A stretch of 32,837 bases of DNA from Candidatus Heimdallarchaeota archaeon (GTDB taxonomy: Archaea; Asgardarchaeota; Heimdallarchaeia; Heimdallarchaeales; Heimdallarchaeaceae). Positions 1 through 7,557 of the stretch are shown here, piece after piece. The notes under the pieces were generated by a model. It saw only the letters and a program-made list of their open reading frames with translations, did no database searches and had not been told where the DNA came from. The stretch covers positions 1 to 32,837 of the forward strand of contig JAUWPI010000009.1 of assembly GCA_030611665.1 (NCBI GenBank). Reading direction: 5' to 3'. A program made the translations under genes and the position numbers. How positions within the stretch are numbered: position 1 is the first letter of the stretch; the number at the start of each line of letters is the position of its first letter.

Positions 1-414
1 CATATTAACGAAGGAGGAGAAGTAGTTATTTCGAAGTTCTTCCGTGTTTATCTTGATTATAATTACATTGTTACACCACTGAAAAAAACCTATTCTCATG
101 AACCCAATTTGAAGAACATTAAACCTGAACAGTATAAACAAATACTTGGAATTGAAGCACCAATATGGACAGAATGGGTTCCTGATAGAGACCGATTAGA
201 TTGGCAATTATTTCCCAGGTTAGCAGCTGTTTCTGAGATAGGATGGACAATTAAGAGTAACAAAAACTACAAAAATTTCAGAAAGAGGATCATCGATTTT
301 TCCAGAAGATTAGACTATTTGGGTGTAAAATATGCAAAATTAGAAAAAGTAGATCCTAATCCGTTGAAAAGAATTTGGAATTTAAGTAGAGCATTCAAAT
401 GGCCAGAAATCTGA
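1..414 (+). CDS. Beta-N-acetylhexosaminidase (GH20), C-terminal fragment
   Basis: The reading frame is open from the first base of the window, so this is the 3' end of a gene that starts outside it. The 137 residues match the end of the glycoside hydrolase family 20 barrel: a VYLDYNYIVTPL stretch followed by a GIEAPIWTEWVPDRDRLDW block and FPRLAAVSEIGWT, where the family has the Trp-Thr-Glu substrate-pocket motif and the FPR..A.AE..W signature. Such enzymes remove terminal GlcNAc or GalNAc from oligosaccharides through a substrate-assisted mechanism. The catalytic Asp-Glu pair lies upstream and cannot be seen, nor can any signal peptide. An apparent internal TTG start at 109 is not the real start, because homology continues upstream of it. 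Family call is firm; substrate is not known. Confidence 0.85.
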   Translation, partial: HINEGGEVVISKFFRVYLDYNYIVTPLKKTYSHEPNLKNIKPEQYKQILGIEAPIWTEWVPDRDRLDWQLFPRLAAVSEIGWTIKSNKNYKNFRKRIIDFSRRLDYLGVKYAKLEKVDPNPLKRIWNLSRAFKWPEI

Positions 415-516
415 TGAAGTATTTTGAAAACATTAGTTATAAATAAAAATAGTAATCTATCACAACCTATTCCAAAAGAAATAATAACAATATAATGTGC
501 ATATAGCTAGAGAATC

Positions 517-1221
517 ATGTCTAATGTAGAAAAAAAGATGAATATCTTAATCGATGAAGCCAATGCAAATTATAATGCGAGCAGATATAAAGATGCAGCT
601 AGAACTTTTGAACACCTTATTTCGCTTGCAATTCAGAATGTTGAACCTGAAGAAGCTATCTATTTTGCTTACCGTGCTGCAGATTGTTGGAAGAAAGAGA
701 AGAATGACATGAATAGAGTTTTGATTTTCAAAGATATGGCAAAACTAGCTTTTAACTTTTCGTCTCAGATAGCAGATAACATCGTAATAAAATCCAAAAA
801 ACAAGAAGATAAAGCAAAGGCATTGGATGCTTCAGGAGAATGTTTGTTGTATGTTAATCCTACTTCTGCTAAACAAAAATTAAATGAAAGCATCAAAATA
901 TCAAGCAAGCTCGCAGAAACAGCAAAAACCGAAAAAGATAAAATACATTTTCTACTTAACGCACTAGAATCAGCAAAGAAACTAGCTGATAGTAAACAAA
1001 TTAAAGAGCTACAAATTCAAATTGCTAATCTTCATGTAAACATTGCAGAAGCTGAGAAGAAGAAAGAGTCTCCGGAAAATCTTCAAATAGCCCTTAGATC
1101 CTTTGAGGATGCTTTGGAAATTTATAATGAACTTAAGCTGAAAGAGGATATTCAAAGAATATCAAAGAAAATTAAGATACTGAAAGCAAAAGTTGCAGAA
1201 TATGACCCCTTTGCAACATAA
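517..1221 (+). CDS. Helical-repeat (TPR/SNAP-like) protein
   Basis: A 234-residue, Lys/Glu-rich, all-helical protein with no signal peptide or membrane segment. Repeated helix pairs carry the small/aromatic spacing of tetratricopeptide repeats, for example AARTFEHLISLA near residue 30, EEAIYFAYRAADCW near 48 and ALRSFEDALEIYNEL near 190. The arrangement recalls alpha-SNAP, the adaptor that recruits the NSF ATPase in eukaryotes, and TPR proteins of this look are common in Asgard genomes. The similarity is structural in flavour and too weak for a firm assignment. A TATA-like ATATAAT around 490 is about 26 nt before the ATG, suggesting a leaderless transcript. The gene stands alone between the GH20 gene and a tRNA. 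Function is unknown; a scaffolding role is the likeliest guess. Confidence 0.7.
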   Translation: MSNVEKKMNILIDEANANYNASRYKDAARTFEHLISLAIQNVEPEEAIYFAYRAADCWKKEKNDMNRVLIFKDMAKLAFNFSSQIADNIVIKSKKQEDKAKALDASGECLLYVNPTSAKQKLNESIKISSKLAETAKTEKDKIHFLLNALESAKKLADSKQIKELQIQIANLHVNIAEAEKKKESPENLQIALRSFEDALEIYNELKLKEDIQRISKKIKILKAKVAEYDPFAT

Positions 1222-1320
1222 ATGTAGGAGCTTATCATTTTTCTAGTCTAAAGGAAGTATTTCTGAATATGCTTAGCAAAAGTAAAATTCAAAAGAGGGG
1301 CTAGTAATTATCAAACACAT

Positions 1321-1397
1321 GGTCCCGTAGCTCAGCTGGATAGAGCGTTTGCCTCCTAAGCAAATGGTCGGGTGTTCGAATCACCTCGGGATCGCCA
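1321..1397 (+). tRNA. tRNA-Arg (anticodon CCT)
   Basis: A complete cloverleaf can be folded by hand. The acceptor stem is 1321-1327 with 1387-1393, the D stem 1330-1333 with 1343-1346, the anticodon stem 1348-1352 with 1360-1364, the variable loop 5 nt, and the T arm 1370-1374 with 1382-1386 around TTCGAAT. The 7-nt anticodon loop CTCCTAA gives CCT at 1355-1357, which reads AGG (Arg). There is no intron. The discriminator is G1394 and CCA is encoded at 1395-1397. tsr3 begins 32 nt downstream. Confidence 0.95.
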
Positions 1398-1428
1398 AAT
1401 CTTATACAAACAGAATTCTGTGTTTACT

Positions 1429-1965
1429 ATGAGTTCAAAAAATAATAAACTAATTCAAGTCTCTATTTGCAATTTCCATACTTGTAACCCGAAAATATGT
1501 ACAGCTCAAAAGATTATAAAATCTAGAAAAGCAATTGAAGTTCAAATCAAGCAAATACAATCTCGAAGTATAGTGTTAACTCCCTTTTCTTTCACCGCTC
1601 TTTCAATAGAGGATCGTGAATTAGCACTTAGAAATGGATTAGTTGGTGTAGATTGTTCTTGGAATAACATAGAAGGAGGGGAAGAAGCTTTGAGTAGAGG
1701 AACAGGTAGAGCATTGCCTTTCTTAGTTGCCGCAAATCCTGTAAACTATGGAAAACCCTCAAAATTAAGCACACTAGAAGCAATTGCTGCTGCTTTGTAT
1801 ATTTTGGGTGACAAGATGCAAGCAAAGGAAATATTATCGCTAGTAAAATGGGGGGATGAGTTCTTGAAAATAAACAAAAAGTATCTTAACAAATACGCAA
1901 AAGCTAAAAGCAGTAAAGAAGTAGTTGAAGCTCAAACAGTTATAATGAACGGGCTTTATGACTAA
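1429..1965 (+). CDS. tsr3: rRNA aminocarboxypropyltransferase Tsr3
   Basis: A 178-residue protein of the Tsr3 (DUF367/RLI-associated) family. In yeast and archaea it transfers the 3-amino-3-carboxypropyl group of SAM onto a hypermodified small-subunit rRNA uridine. Visible family blocks are CNPKICTAQK near residue 20, LTPFSFTALSIEDRELA, the VDCSWNNIE motif, and the strongly conserved LPFLVAANPVNYGKPSKLS followed by EAIAAALYILG. Length fits archaeal members. The frame stays open back into the tRNA, but the ATG at 1429 is preferred: a TATA-like CTTATACAAA at 1401-1410 sits about 24 nt before it, and upstream codons belong to the tRNA gene. It may also be transcribed with tRNA-Arg just upstream. 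Confidence 0.92.
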   Translation: MSSKNNKLIQVSICNFHTCNPKICTAQKIIKSRKAIEVQIKQIQSRSIVLTPFSFTALSIEDRELALRNGLVGVDCSWNNIEGGEEALSRGTGRALPFLVAANPVNYGKPSKLSTLEAIAAALYILGDKMQAKEILSLVKWGDEFLKINKKYLNKYAKAKSSKEVVEAQTVIMNGLYD

Positions 1966-2031
1966 GCAATAGTTTAAATAGTAAACGATTTTGAGCAGAA
2001 ATTTTATATTCATGGAATTTTCACAGTAGTC

Positions 2032-3147
2032 ATGAAGATAGGTATCAATTGTTTTCCAACTGTGGGGGGGTCTGGAATAGTTGCAACACAGCTAGCCATT
2101 GAAATAGCAAAGAAAGGTCATGAAGTTCATCTTATCAGCTACGACACACCATTTTTATTGCGAACATCTCGACATCCAAACATCACCCTTGACCTAGTTG
2201 ATATTATCTCTTATCCACTTTTCAGAGATATCGGTGCTCCTTACACCATTCTTGCAGCTTCCAAACTAGTACAAATAGCTAAAAAATCAGAGATTGATTT
2301 AATGCACATTCATTATGCAATCCCAGTAGGGGTTTCAGCATTTTTAACTAAACAGATTACTAAAATCCCTATAGCAATTACTGCCCATGGATCAGATATT
2401 CACACATTAGGAATCGATCCCGCATATAATCCTATAATATCCCATGTTTTTGATAATGTAGATGGATTATCAACTGTTTCGAATTACTTGAAGGAAGAAA
2501 TGATCAATAAATTTTCTAGTAAAAGAGAGATAGAAGTTTTCTACAACCCAATTGACATCAACAAATACAAGAAGATAGACACCGAACTTTGTGATTTTAG
2601 GATTAAGCACGAGAAAAATTTCGTTCATGTTTCTAACTTTAGACCAGTAAAGAGGGCTCCCTTTATTGTTGAAGCATTCGCAGAAGTTGTTAAAGAACAT
2701 CCCGATCTAGGTTTAATTATGGTTGGAGAGGGACCTGAGAGAAAGACATGCGAAGAATTAGCATACAAATTGGGCATAGCTGATCATGTAATTTTCCAAG
2801 GTGTTCGAGTAGCTTTGACAGCAATTTATAATTGTGCAACTGCACTTATTTCAGCAAGTACAAATGAGAGTTTTGGATTAACTTTAGCAGAGGCAATGTC
2901 TTGTGAAACACCAGTTATTGCTCCAAATGTTGGAGGAATCCCTGAAGTTGTTGATCATAATAAAAATGGTTTCATATATGAATTGGAAGATAAAAAAGCG
3001 TTAATTGGATATATGATCCAACTTTTAGAGGATAATCAATTAAAACAAAATATGGGTAAAAATGGAAGAAAGAAAGTAGAAGAATCATTCGAATCATCCA
3101 AAATTGCAGACCAGTATATTACATGGTATGAGAGATTGTTAGAATAA
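2032..3147 (+). CDS. bshA: N-acetyl-alpha-D-glucosaminyl L-malate synthase BshA-like
   Basis: A 371-residue GT4 glycosyltransferase with GT-B fold. It most resembles BshA (377 aa in Bacillus), which joins GlcNAc from UDP-GlcNAc to L-malate as the first step of bacillithiol synthesis. BshA-type blocks are the N-terminal PTVGGSGIVATQLA loop, GHEVHLISYD, HIHYAIPVG, TAHGSDIHTLG, VHVSNFRPVKR near residue 200, and the nucleotide-sugar motif NESFGLTLAEAMSCETP followed by NVGGIPEVV. A TTTTATATT box at 2001-2009 lies about 27 nt before the ATG, indicating a leaderless transcript. The stop codon at 3145-3147 directly abuts the convergent bshC. The neighbouring bshC makes BshA much more likely than a generic GT4 enzyme. 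The middle-step deacetylase BshB is not in this window. Confidence 0.85.
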   Translation: MKIGINCFPTVGGSGIVATQLAIEIAKKGHEVHLISYDTPFLLRTSRHPNITLDLVDIISYPLFRDIGAPYTILAASKLVQIAKKSEIDLMHIHYAIPVGVSAFLTKQITKIPIAITAHGSDIHTLGIDPAYNPIISHVFDNVDGLSTVSNYLKEEMINKFSSKREIEVFYNPIDINKYKKIDTELCDFRIKHEKNFVHVSNFRPVKRAPFIVEAFAEVVKEHPDLGLIMVGEGPERKTCEELAYKLGIADHVIFQGVRVALTAIYNCATALISASTNESFGLTLAEAMSCETPVIAPNVGGIPEVVDHNKNGFIYELEDKKALIGYMIQLLEDNQLKQNMGKNGRKKVEESFESSKIADQYITWYERLLE

Positions 3148-4770
3148 TCACAGCATTGAATTTATATAACCTATACCCCCTACGGGCGTATCTTTTGCAT
3201 AAAATCTTCTGTATGAAGCTATGTTGTCTTTTATTCCTGTAACTATAGCCATAACAAACCAAGGCCAACTGACTTCTTGCCATTGATGTCTATCATCATA
3301 CATTCCATATTGCCATGATTTGAATCGTTCAATTAGAGTAGTTGGTTTGTTTTTTACTTCTTTAATAGCTAATCTTCTACTATTTATGTAATCACCTAGA
3401 TTTTTTGAATGTTCTTTGAGCTCAGATATATCGTCTTTTCTTCTTGCTTTTGCAAGAGAACCTAAAATTCCAAAGAATTCTGGAGTAAGAATTGAAAATG
3501 GTTCAAGTGATGGATCCTTACTAAATTTCTCAATCCAAGGTGTATTATATACCATCCGAGTGTATTTCACGTATAATGGAAACTTAAAACCTATTTTTTG
3601 AACAGCGGGAATAACCTGAGCATTATAATTAATTTCTCCAGGTCCAGATATTCTGATATAAATGGGCATAATAGTTTGAAGAAGAGCTTGATTAGTATCC
3701 AGACGTGGATAAAGGTTCTTTATGTGATCTGATAGATCTATATTATCTTTACTCACACTGAATGAATAATCAACATTATCAATAGGACACTTCCCATGAA
3801 AATGTAAAATATCATTATTCTCTCTACATGACAATTTAATTCTGTAATGATCATTCGGACATTCATAAAAGAATGGAGAGTAATCGGCTTTCTTTTTCGC
3901 TGTAGTTGGTTTGAATCCTAGTTCTTCAATCTTTTCTGTTGCACTGTTAAACTCTTTAATATATTTAGATCGCGATTGTAAAAATGGTGCGTATCCCTCA
4001 GAGGTCATTTTACGAATTTCTGGATGAGAAGTCGGAAAGAACACAACCCCCCAGTCATTGATAATATTTGCTTGGATACCCCAGATAAGTGTTATCCATT
4101 CACCTAAATTTGAGGAACTTCTGTAGGTTTCTCTAAGGAAAGTGAGGGTGTGTTCAGTTTTTTCAAGAAATAGTTTCAATTTGTCTTTGCTTATTGTGGA
4201 TTTAAATTCGCTAAATATGTTCCTGATGACTGAAAGACTCTCTTCCAACCATGCATAGTTATTAGAAGAAATAGTGTTTGCAATAACGCCGTCTATAGCA
4301 TCAGGAAGATGTATTGCTTTACTGACTGATGATTGATAATTTGGTAGATGGATTGTTGTGATCTCAGGTTGGATGCTATCATGTGTATTAATCAGAAAAA
4401 CTGGAACAAGGAATTTTCCTTTCTCCTTACTAATTTCGGATACATTAACAATTGCAGAAATCTTATTTCCAATTATTCCGGTTCCACCAAATATTGTAGC
4501 TTGTTGACCAGCTAATACAACTCCATCATGTAATTTTGAAATATTATCCTTTGTTTTTGGAGTGAGAATTCCAAGATTTTCATGATAATTTGTAAGTATT
4601 TGTTTAAGTTTTGAAATCTTTTCATCTTCAATCTTAATTTCAGACATTGATGCTGTATATTCTACAGCGTCGCCATAAGTTTTGGGGATTTTGTTGAAAA
4701 AGTAAGCAGAATCTGGAAAATTAGCTTGTTCATTTACATAAGCTTCGTATAGATCACCAATTCTTTCCAT
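3148..4770 (-). CDS. bshC: Putative cysteine ligase BshC (bacillithiol synthesis)
   Basis: A 540-residue protein, the usual BshC length (539 aa in Bacillus). BshC is assigned to the last bacillithiol step, joining cysteine to GlcN-malate. Conserved blocks are VVLAGQQATIFGG near residue 90 (family: VTGQQ.GLF.GP), LVPVFLINTHD (family: VPVFW...EDHD, so the acidic patch is changed here), VVFFPTSHPEIR, and the diagnostic ISGPGEINYNAQVIPAVQK (family: GGPGEIAYWAQLK). The TTG at 4803 is only 8 nt from the TATA box at 4808-4813 and cannot be the start; the ATG at 4770 gives a leader of about 15 nt. Transcription is divergent from the VOC gene and convergent with bshA, with no base between the two stop codons. 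Confidence 0.82.
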   Translation of the reverse strand: MERIGDLYEAYVNEQANFPDSAYFFNKIPKTYGDAVEYTASMSEIKIEDEKISKLKQILTNYHENLGILTPKTKDNISKLHDGVVLAGQQATIFGGTGIIGNKISAIVNVSEISKEKGKFLVPVFLINTHDSIQPEITTIHLPNYQSSVSKAIHLPDAIDGVIANTISSNNYAWLEESLSVIRNIFSEFKSTISKDKLKLFLEKTEHTLTFLRETYRSSSNLGEWITLIWGIQANIINDWGVVFFPTSHPEIRKMTSEGYAPFLQSRSKYIKEFNSATEKIEELGFKPTTAKKKADYSPFFYECPNDHYRIKLSCRENNDILHFHGKCPIDNVDYSFSVSKDNIDLSDHIKNLYPRLDTNQALLQTIMPIYIRISGPGEINYNAQVIPAVQKIGFKFPLYVKYTRMVYNTPWIEKFSKDPSLEPFSILTPEFFGILGSLAKARRKDDISELKEHSKNLGDYINSRRLAIKEVKNKPTTLIERFKSWQYGMYDDRHQWQEVSWPWFVMAIVTGIKDNIASYRRFYAKDTPVGGIGYINSML

Positions 4771-4803
4771 ATTAGAAGGTGAATCTCTACATATTCTTAA
4801 CAA

Positions 4804-4821
4804 TTTTTATATATCATTTTT
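4804..4821. promoter_or_regulatory. Shared bidirectional TATA promoter (bshC / VOC gene)
   Basis: The only TATA-like element between the divergent bshC and VOC starts is TTTTTATATATCATTTTT, with the symmetric core TATATA at 4808-4813. A start site 26 nt away on the plus strand falls near 4837, just before the SD (GAGGA) and ATG of the VOC gene. The same spacing on the minus strand falls near 4785, 15 nt before the bshC ATG. One TATA box therefore seems to serve both genes. Confidence 0.55.
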
Positions 4822-4847
4822 CCAAGTTTATGTCAGAGGAATATAAT

Positions 4848-5216
4848 ATGAAAAATCATAGTTTTGTACATATAGAACTCCCAGCGAAAGATTTAGAAAA
4901 AGCAAAAGAATTCTATGAATCAGTCTTTGAGTGGGAAGTAGTTATCCAAACAGGTTTCGATGGTTATGCTTTTTTCAAGGAATCAGAAGATGGTATTGGT
5001 GGCGCTTTTCAGAAATCAGATAAGATAATTAATGGTGAAGTTACATTATATATTAGTACAGATGACATTGATTTGTCTCTAGAAAAAATTGAGGGTAATG
5101 ATGGAGAAATTGTTAAAAAGAAAACTCAAATTTCTGATGAGCTTGGCTTTTATGCTTTATTTAAAGATAATACAGGCAACTTAATGGGTCTCTGGTCTAA
5201 AACTAGAACCATTTAA
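4848..5216 (+). CDS. VOC/glyoxalase-fold protein
   Basis: About 122 residues forming a single vicinal-oxygen-chelate (glyoxalase/bleomycin resistance) domain pair of the COG3324 type. Visible are the first-strand His in FVHIELPAKDLEKAKEFY, a GGAF loop, and the closing FKDNTGNLMGLW strand. The family-typical Glu of DPEGN is Asn-Thr here, so metal binding may be altered. Members include glyoxalase I-like enzymes, and FosB-type thiol transferases that use bacillithiol have the same fold. The ATG at 4848 is chosen because GAGGA at 4836-4840 sits 7 nt before it and the TATA box is about 37 nt upstream; ATG 4830 is too close to the TATA box. The promoter is shared with bshC, so a thiol-dependent detoxification role is possible but unproven. 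Confidence 0.8.
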   Translation: MKNHSFVHIELPAKDLEKAKEFYESVFEWEVVIQTGFDGYAFFKESEDGIGGAFQKSDKIINGEVTLYISTDDIDLSLEKIEGNDGEIVKKKTQISDELGFYALFKDNTGNLMGLWSKTRTI

Positions 5217-5385
5217 ATCCATATTTAACTGGTATCCGACAGAAATTTGCTTGTTTCAGTTTGTCTTAATGATTCTTTCAAAAATTGAGTGAATGCTGAT
5301 ATATTCCGATGATTCTTACACAAATTTTTTAAAGGAAGAACTAGTAATGAAACCACAAGAAACAATTTTAAAGGTGAAAATAAGA

Positions 5386-5544
5386 ATGGCTAAAGAATGT
5401 CCTAAATGTCACAGTAAAAATCTCAAAGAAGTAGAGGATAAATCGAAAGTAGTAGCATATTTCAACCATCAACCAATCTACAAGAAGAAATCTGTTTGCC
5501 GAGAATGCACTTATGAATGGTTCCCCGACGGCGGAGCAGAATAA
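5386..5544 (+). CDS. Small zinc-ribbon protein (52 aa)
   Basis: A 52-residue protein with CPKCHSK near its N-terminus and CRECTYEW near its C-terminus, the four-Cys arrangement of a zinc ribbon. The frame stays open upstream to an ATG at 5293, but the ATG at 5386 is chosen: AAGGTGA at 5371-5377 is a good Shine-Dalgarno match 8 nt before it, and a TATA-like TTTTTTAAA near 5325-5333 would place the transcript start near 5355, inside the longer version. Function is unknown. Zinc ribbons this small may bind nucleic acid or act as partner subunits. It is a single gene between the VOC protein and a membrane protein. Confidence 0.65.
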   Translation: MAKECPKCHSKNLKEVEDKSKVVAYFNHQPIYKKKSVCRECTYEWFPDGGAE

Positions 5545-5646
5545 ACTAAGTGAAATCATATTTTTGATTTTTCTCCAACTTTTACTTCCTTCTTCCTTTT
5601 CAGAGAGATTTATTCTCGTATGTCACACAAATTGTAGGGACAAATT

Positions 5647-6732
5647 ATGAAGATAACTACTTTTCTTAAGAAATATCTATTCAGAATATTAGTTGTTCTT
5701 CTTATGGTAGCTGCATTAACATTCTTTTTCGTAGACCTAGCACAAAGAGACGAGCTAGGAGACGCCTTTTCACACTTCTTAACGGCAAATATTCTATTTT
5801 TAGTATTAGCTCTTCTATTGATGTTAATAAGTATGATAATCAAAGCATACAGATTCTTCATTCTAATAAAAACTTCAAACCCTGAGCTTAAATTTCTCAA
5901 ATTTTTGCTGCCATTTTTCCTTGGTTATGGGTTTAGCACCTTAGGACCGTTGAAATCTGGAGAGATTGCTAGTGTTGAAATCAACAAAAGATCATTATCT
6001 GTTCCTCGTTCATCATCTCTAGCAGCAATAGCATTTTTCAGAGTATTTGATTTGTTTGTTGTTCTAATTCTGTTTATTATTGGTTTAGGGATAACTATCC
6101 CTGGAATCGTAGAGGAACAATTTACAATTTATCTAAACATTATATTCTATATCTCTTTAGCGGGGACAATTATCCTATCTATTTTACTCTTCTTCCCTCC
6201 AGTTGGCAGATTATTCTTGCGTAGTGTAAAAGCAGTTGTAGGAAAGATATCACAGAAGGGAAAAAAATGGCTAGAAGCTGTAATTGATCCAGCACTAGAA
6301 AATTACTATATATCCTTGCATTATCTTTACAAACAAGTTTTCTTAGCTATATTAGTTGTTGTGACTACACTAATCAGATGGTTTCTAGAATTTCTTTCCT
6401 TTAAACTAACCATTATGGCATTTGGTGAAAATATAACACTTCTAGACGCAGCAGTTATTTCTTCTATTACACTCTTTGTTGGAATGTTAACATTTGTCCC
6501 TGCTGGTTTAGGTACAGGAACACTAACTACACAATATCTACTAGAGCAACTATCTATAGCACCTGCTATTGCAGCAGCATCAGTAATCTTTCAAACAATT
6601 GTTGGAACTGGTGTAACGTTATCTGTTGCAGCTATTTCCTCATTTTTTGTAAAAGAACAGGAAGAAGATGAAAAGGAAGTAAGTAATAAGGAAAGCAAAA
6701 CTGAAACAATAGACATTGTGGATGAGAGATAA
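5647..6732 (+). CDS. Flippase-like membrane protein (UPF0104/AglD type)
   Basis: A 361-residue integral membrane protein with about eight hydrophobic segments and a charged cytoplasmic tail rich in Glu and Lys over the last 30 residues. It matches the transmembrane domain shared by lysylphosphatidylglycerol synthase and the archaeal AglD-like/UPF0104 proteins: the GYGFSTLGPLKSGEIASVEI block near residue 95, then a FRVFDLFVVL helix, and later FVPAGLGTGT. Family members move or modify lipid-linked substrates, but no reaction can be read from the sequence. The gene has its own start with no close upstream partner and is convergent with the metallophosphoesterase, 5 nt between stops. The synthase catalytic domain is absent. 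Confidence 0.85.
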   Translation: MKITTFLKKYLFRILVVLLMVAALTFFFVDLAQRDELGDAFSHFLTANILFLVLALLLMLISMIIKAYRFFILIKTSNPELKFLKFLLPFFLGYGFSTLGPLKSGEIASVEINKRSLSVPRSSSLAAIAFFRVFDLFVVLILFIIGLGITIPGIVEEQFTIYLNIIFYISLAGTIILSILLFFPPVGRLFLRSVKAVVGKISQKGKKWLEAVIDPALENYYISLHYLYKQVFLAILVVVTTLIRWFLEFLSFKLTIMAFGENITLLDAAVISSITLFVGMLTFVPAGLGTGTLTTQYLLEQLSIAPAIAAASVIFQTIVGTGVTLSVAAISSFFVKEQEEDEKEVSNKESKTETIDIVDER

Positions 6733-6737
6733 ATTTG

Positions 6738-7460
6738 TTAAATTCCTCTCTTTAATCGATTTATCAGAAATGGATGAAACTGTAAATCTTCCATCTTATT
6801 ACAAGTAGTATCAACATCATATTCTAGGCGAACATGTTCATACTCAAAATCCTTGCTTTTTTCATTTATTTTGAAAATCATAAAGGAAGCTCTTGGATCA
6901 TTATCTCGAGGTTGACCTACAGAACCAGGATTGAAAAGATGCTTTTTCTCATTTACAATGTGCAATGGTTTGTGAGTGTGCCCTAGGAATAGAAAATCTA
7001 TTTCTGTGAACTCTCTTGTGATTTCAAAGAACATATTATATGACCATGAAGGTAAATTTGGAGAAACATAATCTCGTAAAGGTTTTCTTGGAGAACCATG
7101 AACAAACATTGCATTTCCTTCAGAAATGAAAAGTGGGAATATCGAGAAGAATGGGTGAGAGCCGAGAAGTTGAATTTCTTGTTCTGATAGTAATTCTTTT
7201 GTCCACAAAAGTGATAGTTTTGGAAGTGGATTAAAATAAATGAAATTATTCGTAAAAAGAGCATAATCGTGGTTTCCCACAACATGGATTTGTGCCATAT
7301 CCTCAACAACTTTTATGCATTCCTTTGGGTTAGGTCCATATCCAACAGTGTCACCCAAATAGATAGTAATGTCAGGTGAGAAATCTTTGATTTGATCACT
7401 AACTACATTTAGAGCTTCAATATTTGCATGCACGTCAGAGAATATAGCAAGTGTAATCAT
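6738..7460 (-). CDS. Calcineurin-like metallophosphoesterase (YfcE/MJ0936 type)
   Basis: A 240-residue cytoplasmic phosphoesterase with every metal-binding motif in order: SDVHANIEAL near residue 8, YLGDTVGYGP near 35, VVGNHDYA near 62, FVHGSP near 119, FLGHTHKP near 158, then FNPGSVGQPRD. The last block is typical of the YfcE/MJ0936 group of phosphodiesterases. The physiological substrate cannot be inferred. On the minus strand a TTATACTTTAA box around 7485-7495 lies about 27 nt before the ATG, pointing to a leaderless transcript separate from the lipid-kinase gene upstream. The polypyrimidine run between the two genes may end transcription of that upstream gene. Confidence 0.88.
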   Translation of the reverse strand: MITLAIFSDVHANIEALNVVSDQIKDFSPDITIYLGDTVGYGPNPKECIKVVEDMAQIHVVGNHDYALFTNNFIYFNPLPKLSLLWTKELLSEQEIQLLGSHPFFSIFPLFISEGNAMFVHGSPRKPLRDYVSPNLPSWSYNMFFEITREFTEIDFLFLGHTHKPLHIVNEKKHLFNPGSVGQPRDNDPRASFMIFKINEKSKDFEYEHVRLEYDVDTTCNKMEDLQFHPFLINRLKRGI

Positions 7461-7510
7461 AAGTAATTCTTAAACATGGTTTATCCTTAAAGTATAATAA
7501 CATTTTTCAG

Positions 7511-7550
7511 AAAAGAAAAGGAAAGAAAAGGAAAGAAAAGGAAAGAAAAT
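7511..7550. repeat. 10-bp polypurine tandem repeat
   Basis: Four near-perfect copies of a 10-bp unit close to GAAAGAAAAG occupy the 97-nt gap between the lipid-kinase stop and the metallophosphoesterase start. Transcribed from the minus strand this becomes a pyrimidine run rich in U directly after the kinase stop codon, so it could act as an archaeal U-rich terminator. It may equally be replication slippage with no role. Confidence 0.75.
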
Positions 7551-7557
7551 TTGAAGA

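Noticed and set aside
109..414. Internal TTG start for the GH20 fragment
   Set aside because: GH20 homology and the open frame continue upstream to base 1, so the gene is cut by the window edge and this is not a start.
7511..7550. CRISPR array
   Set aside because: The 10-bp units are contiguous with no spacers. No array of repeat-spacer type was seen anywhere in the window.
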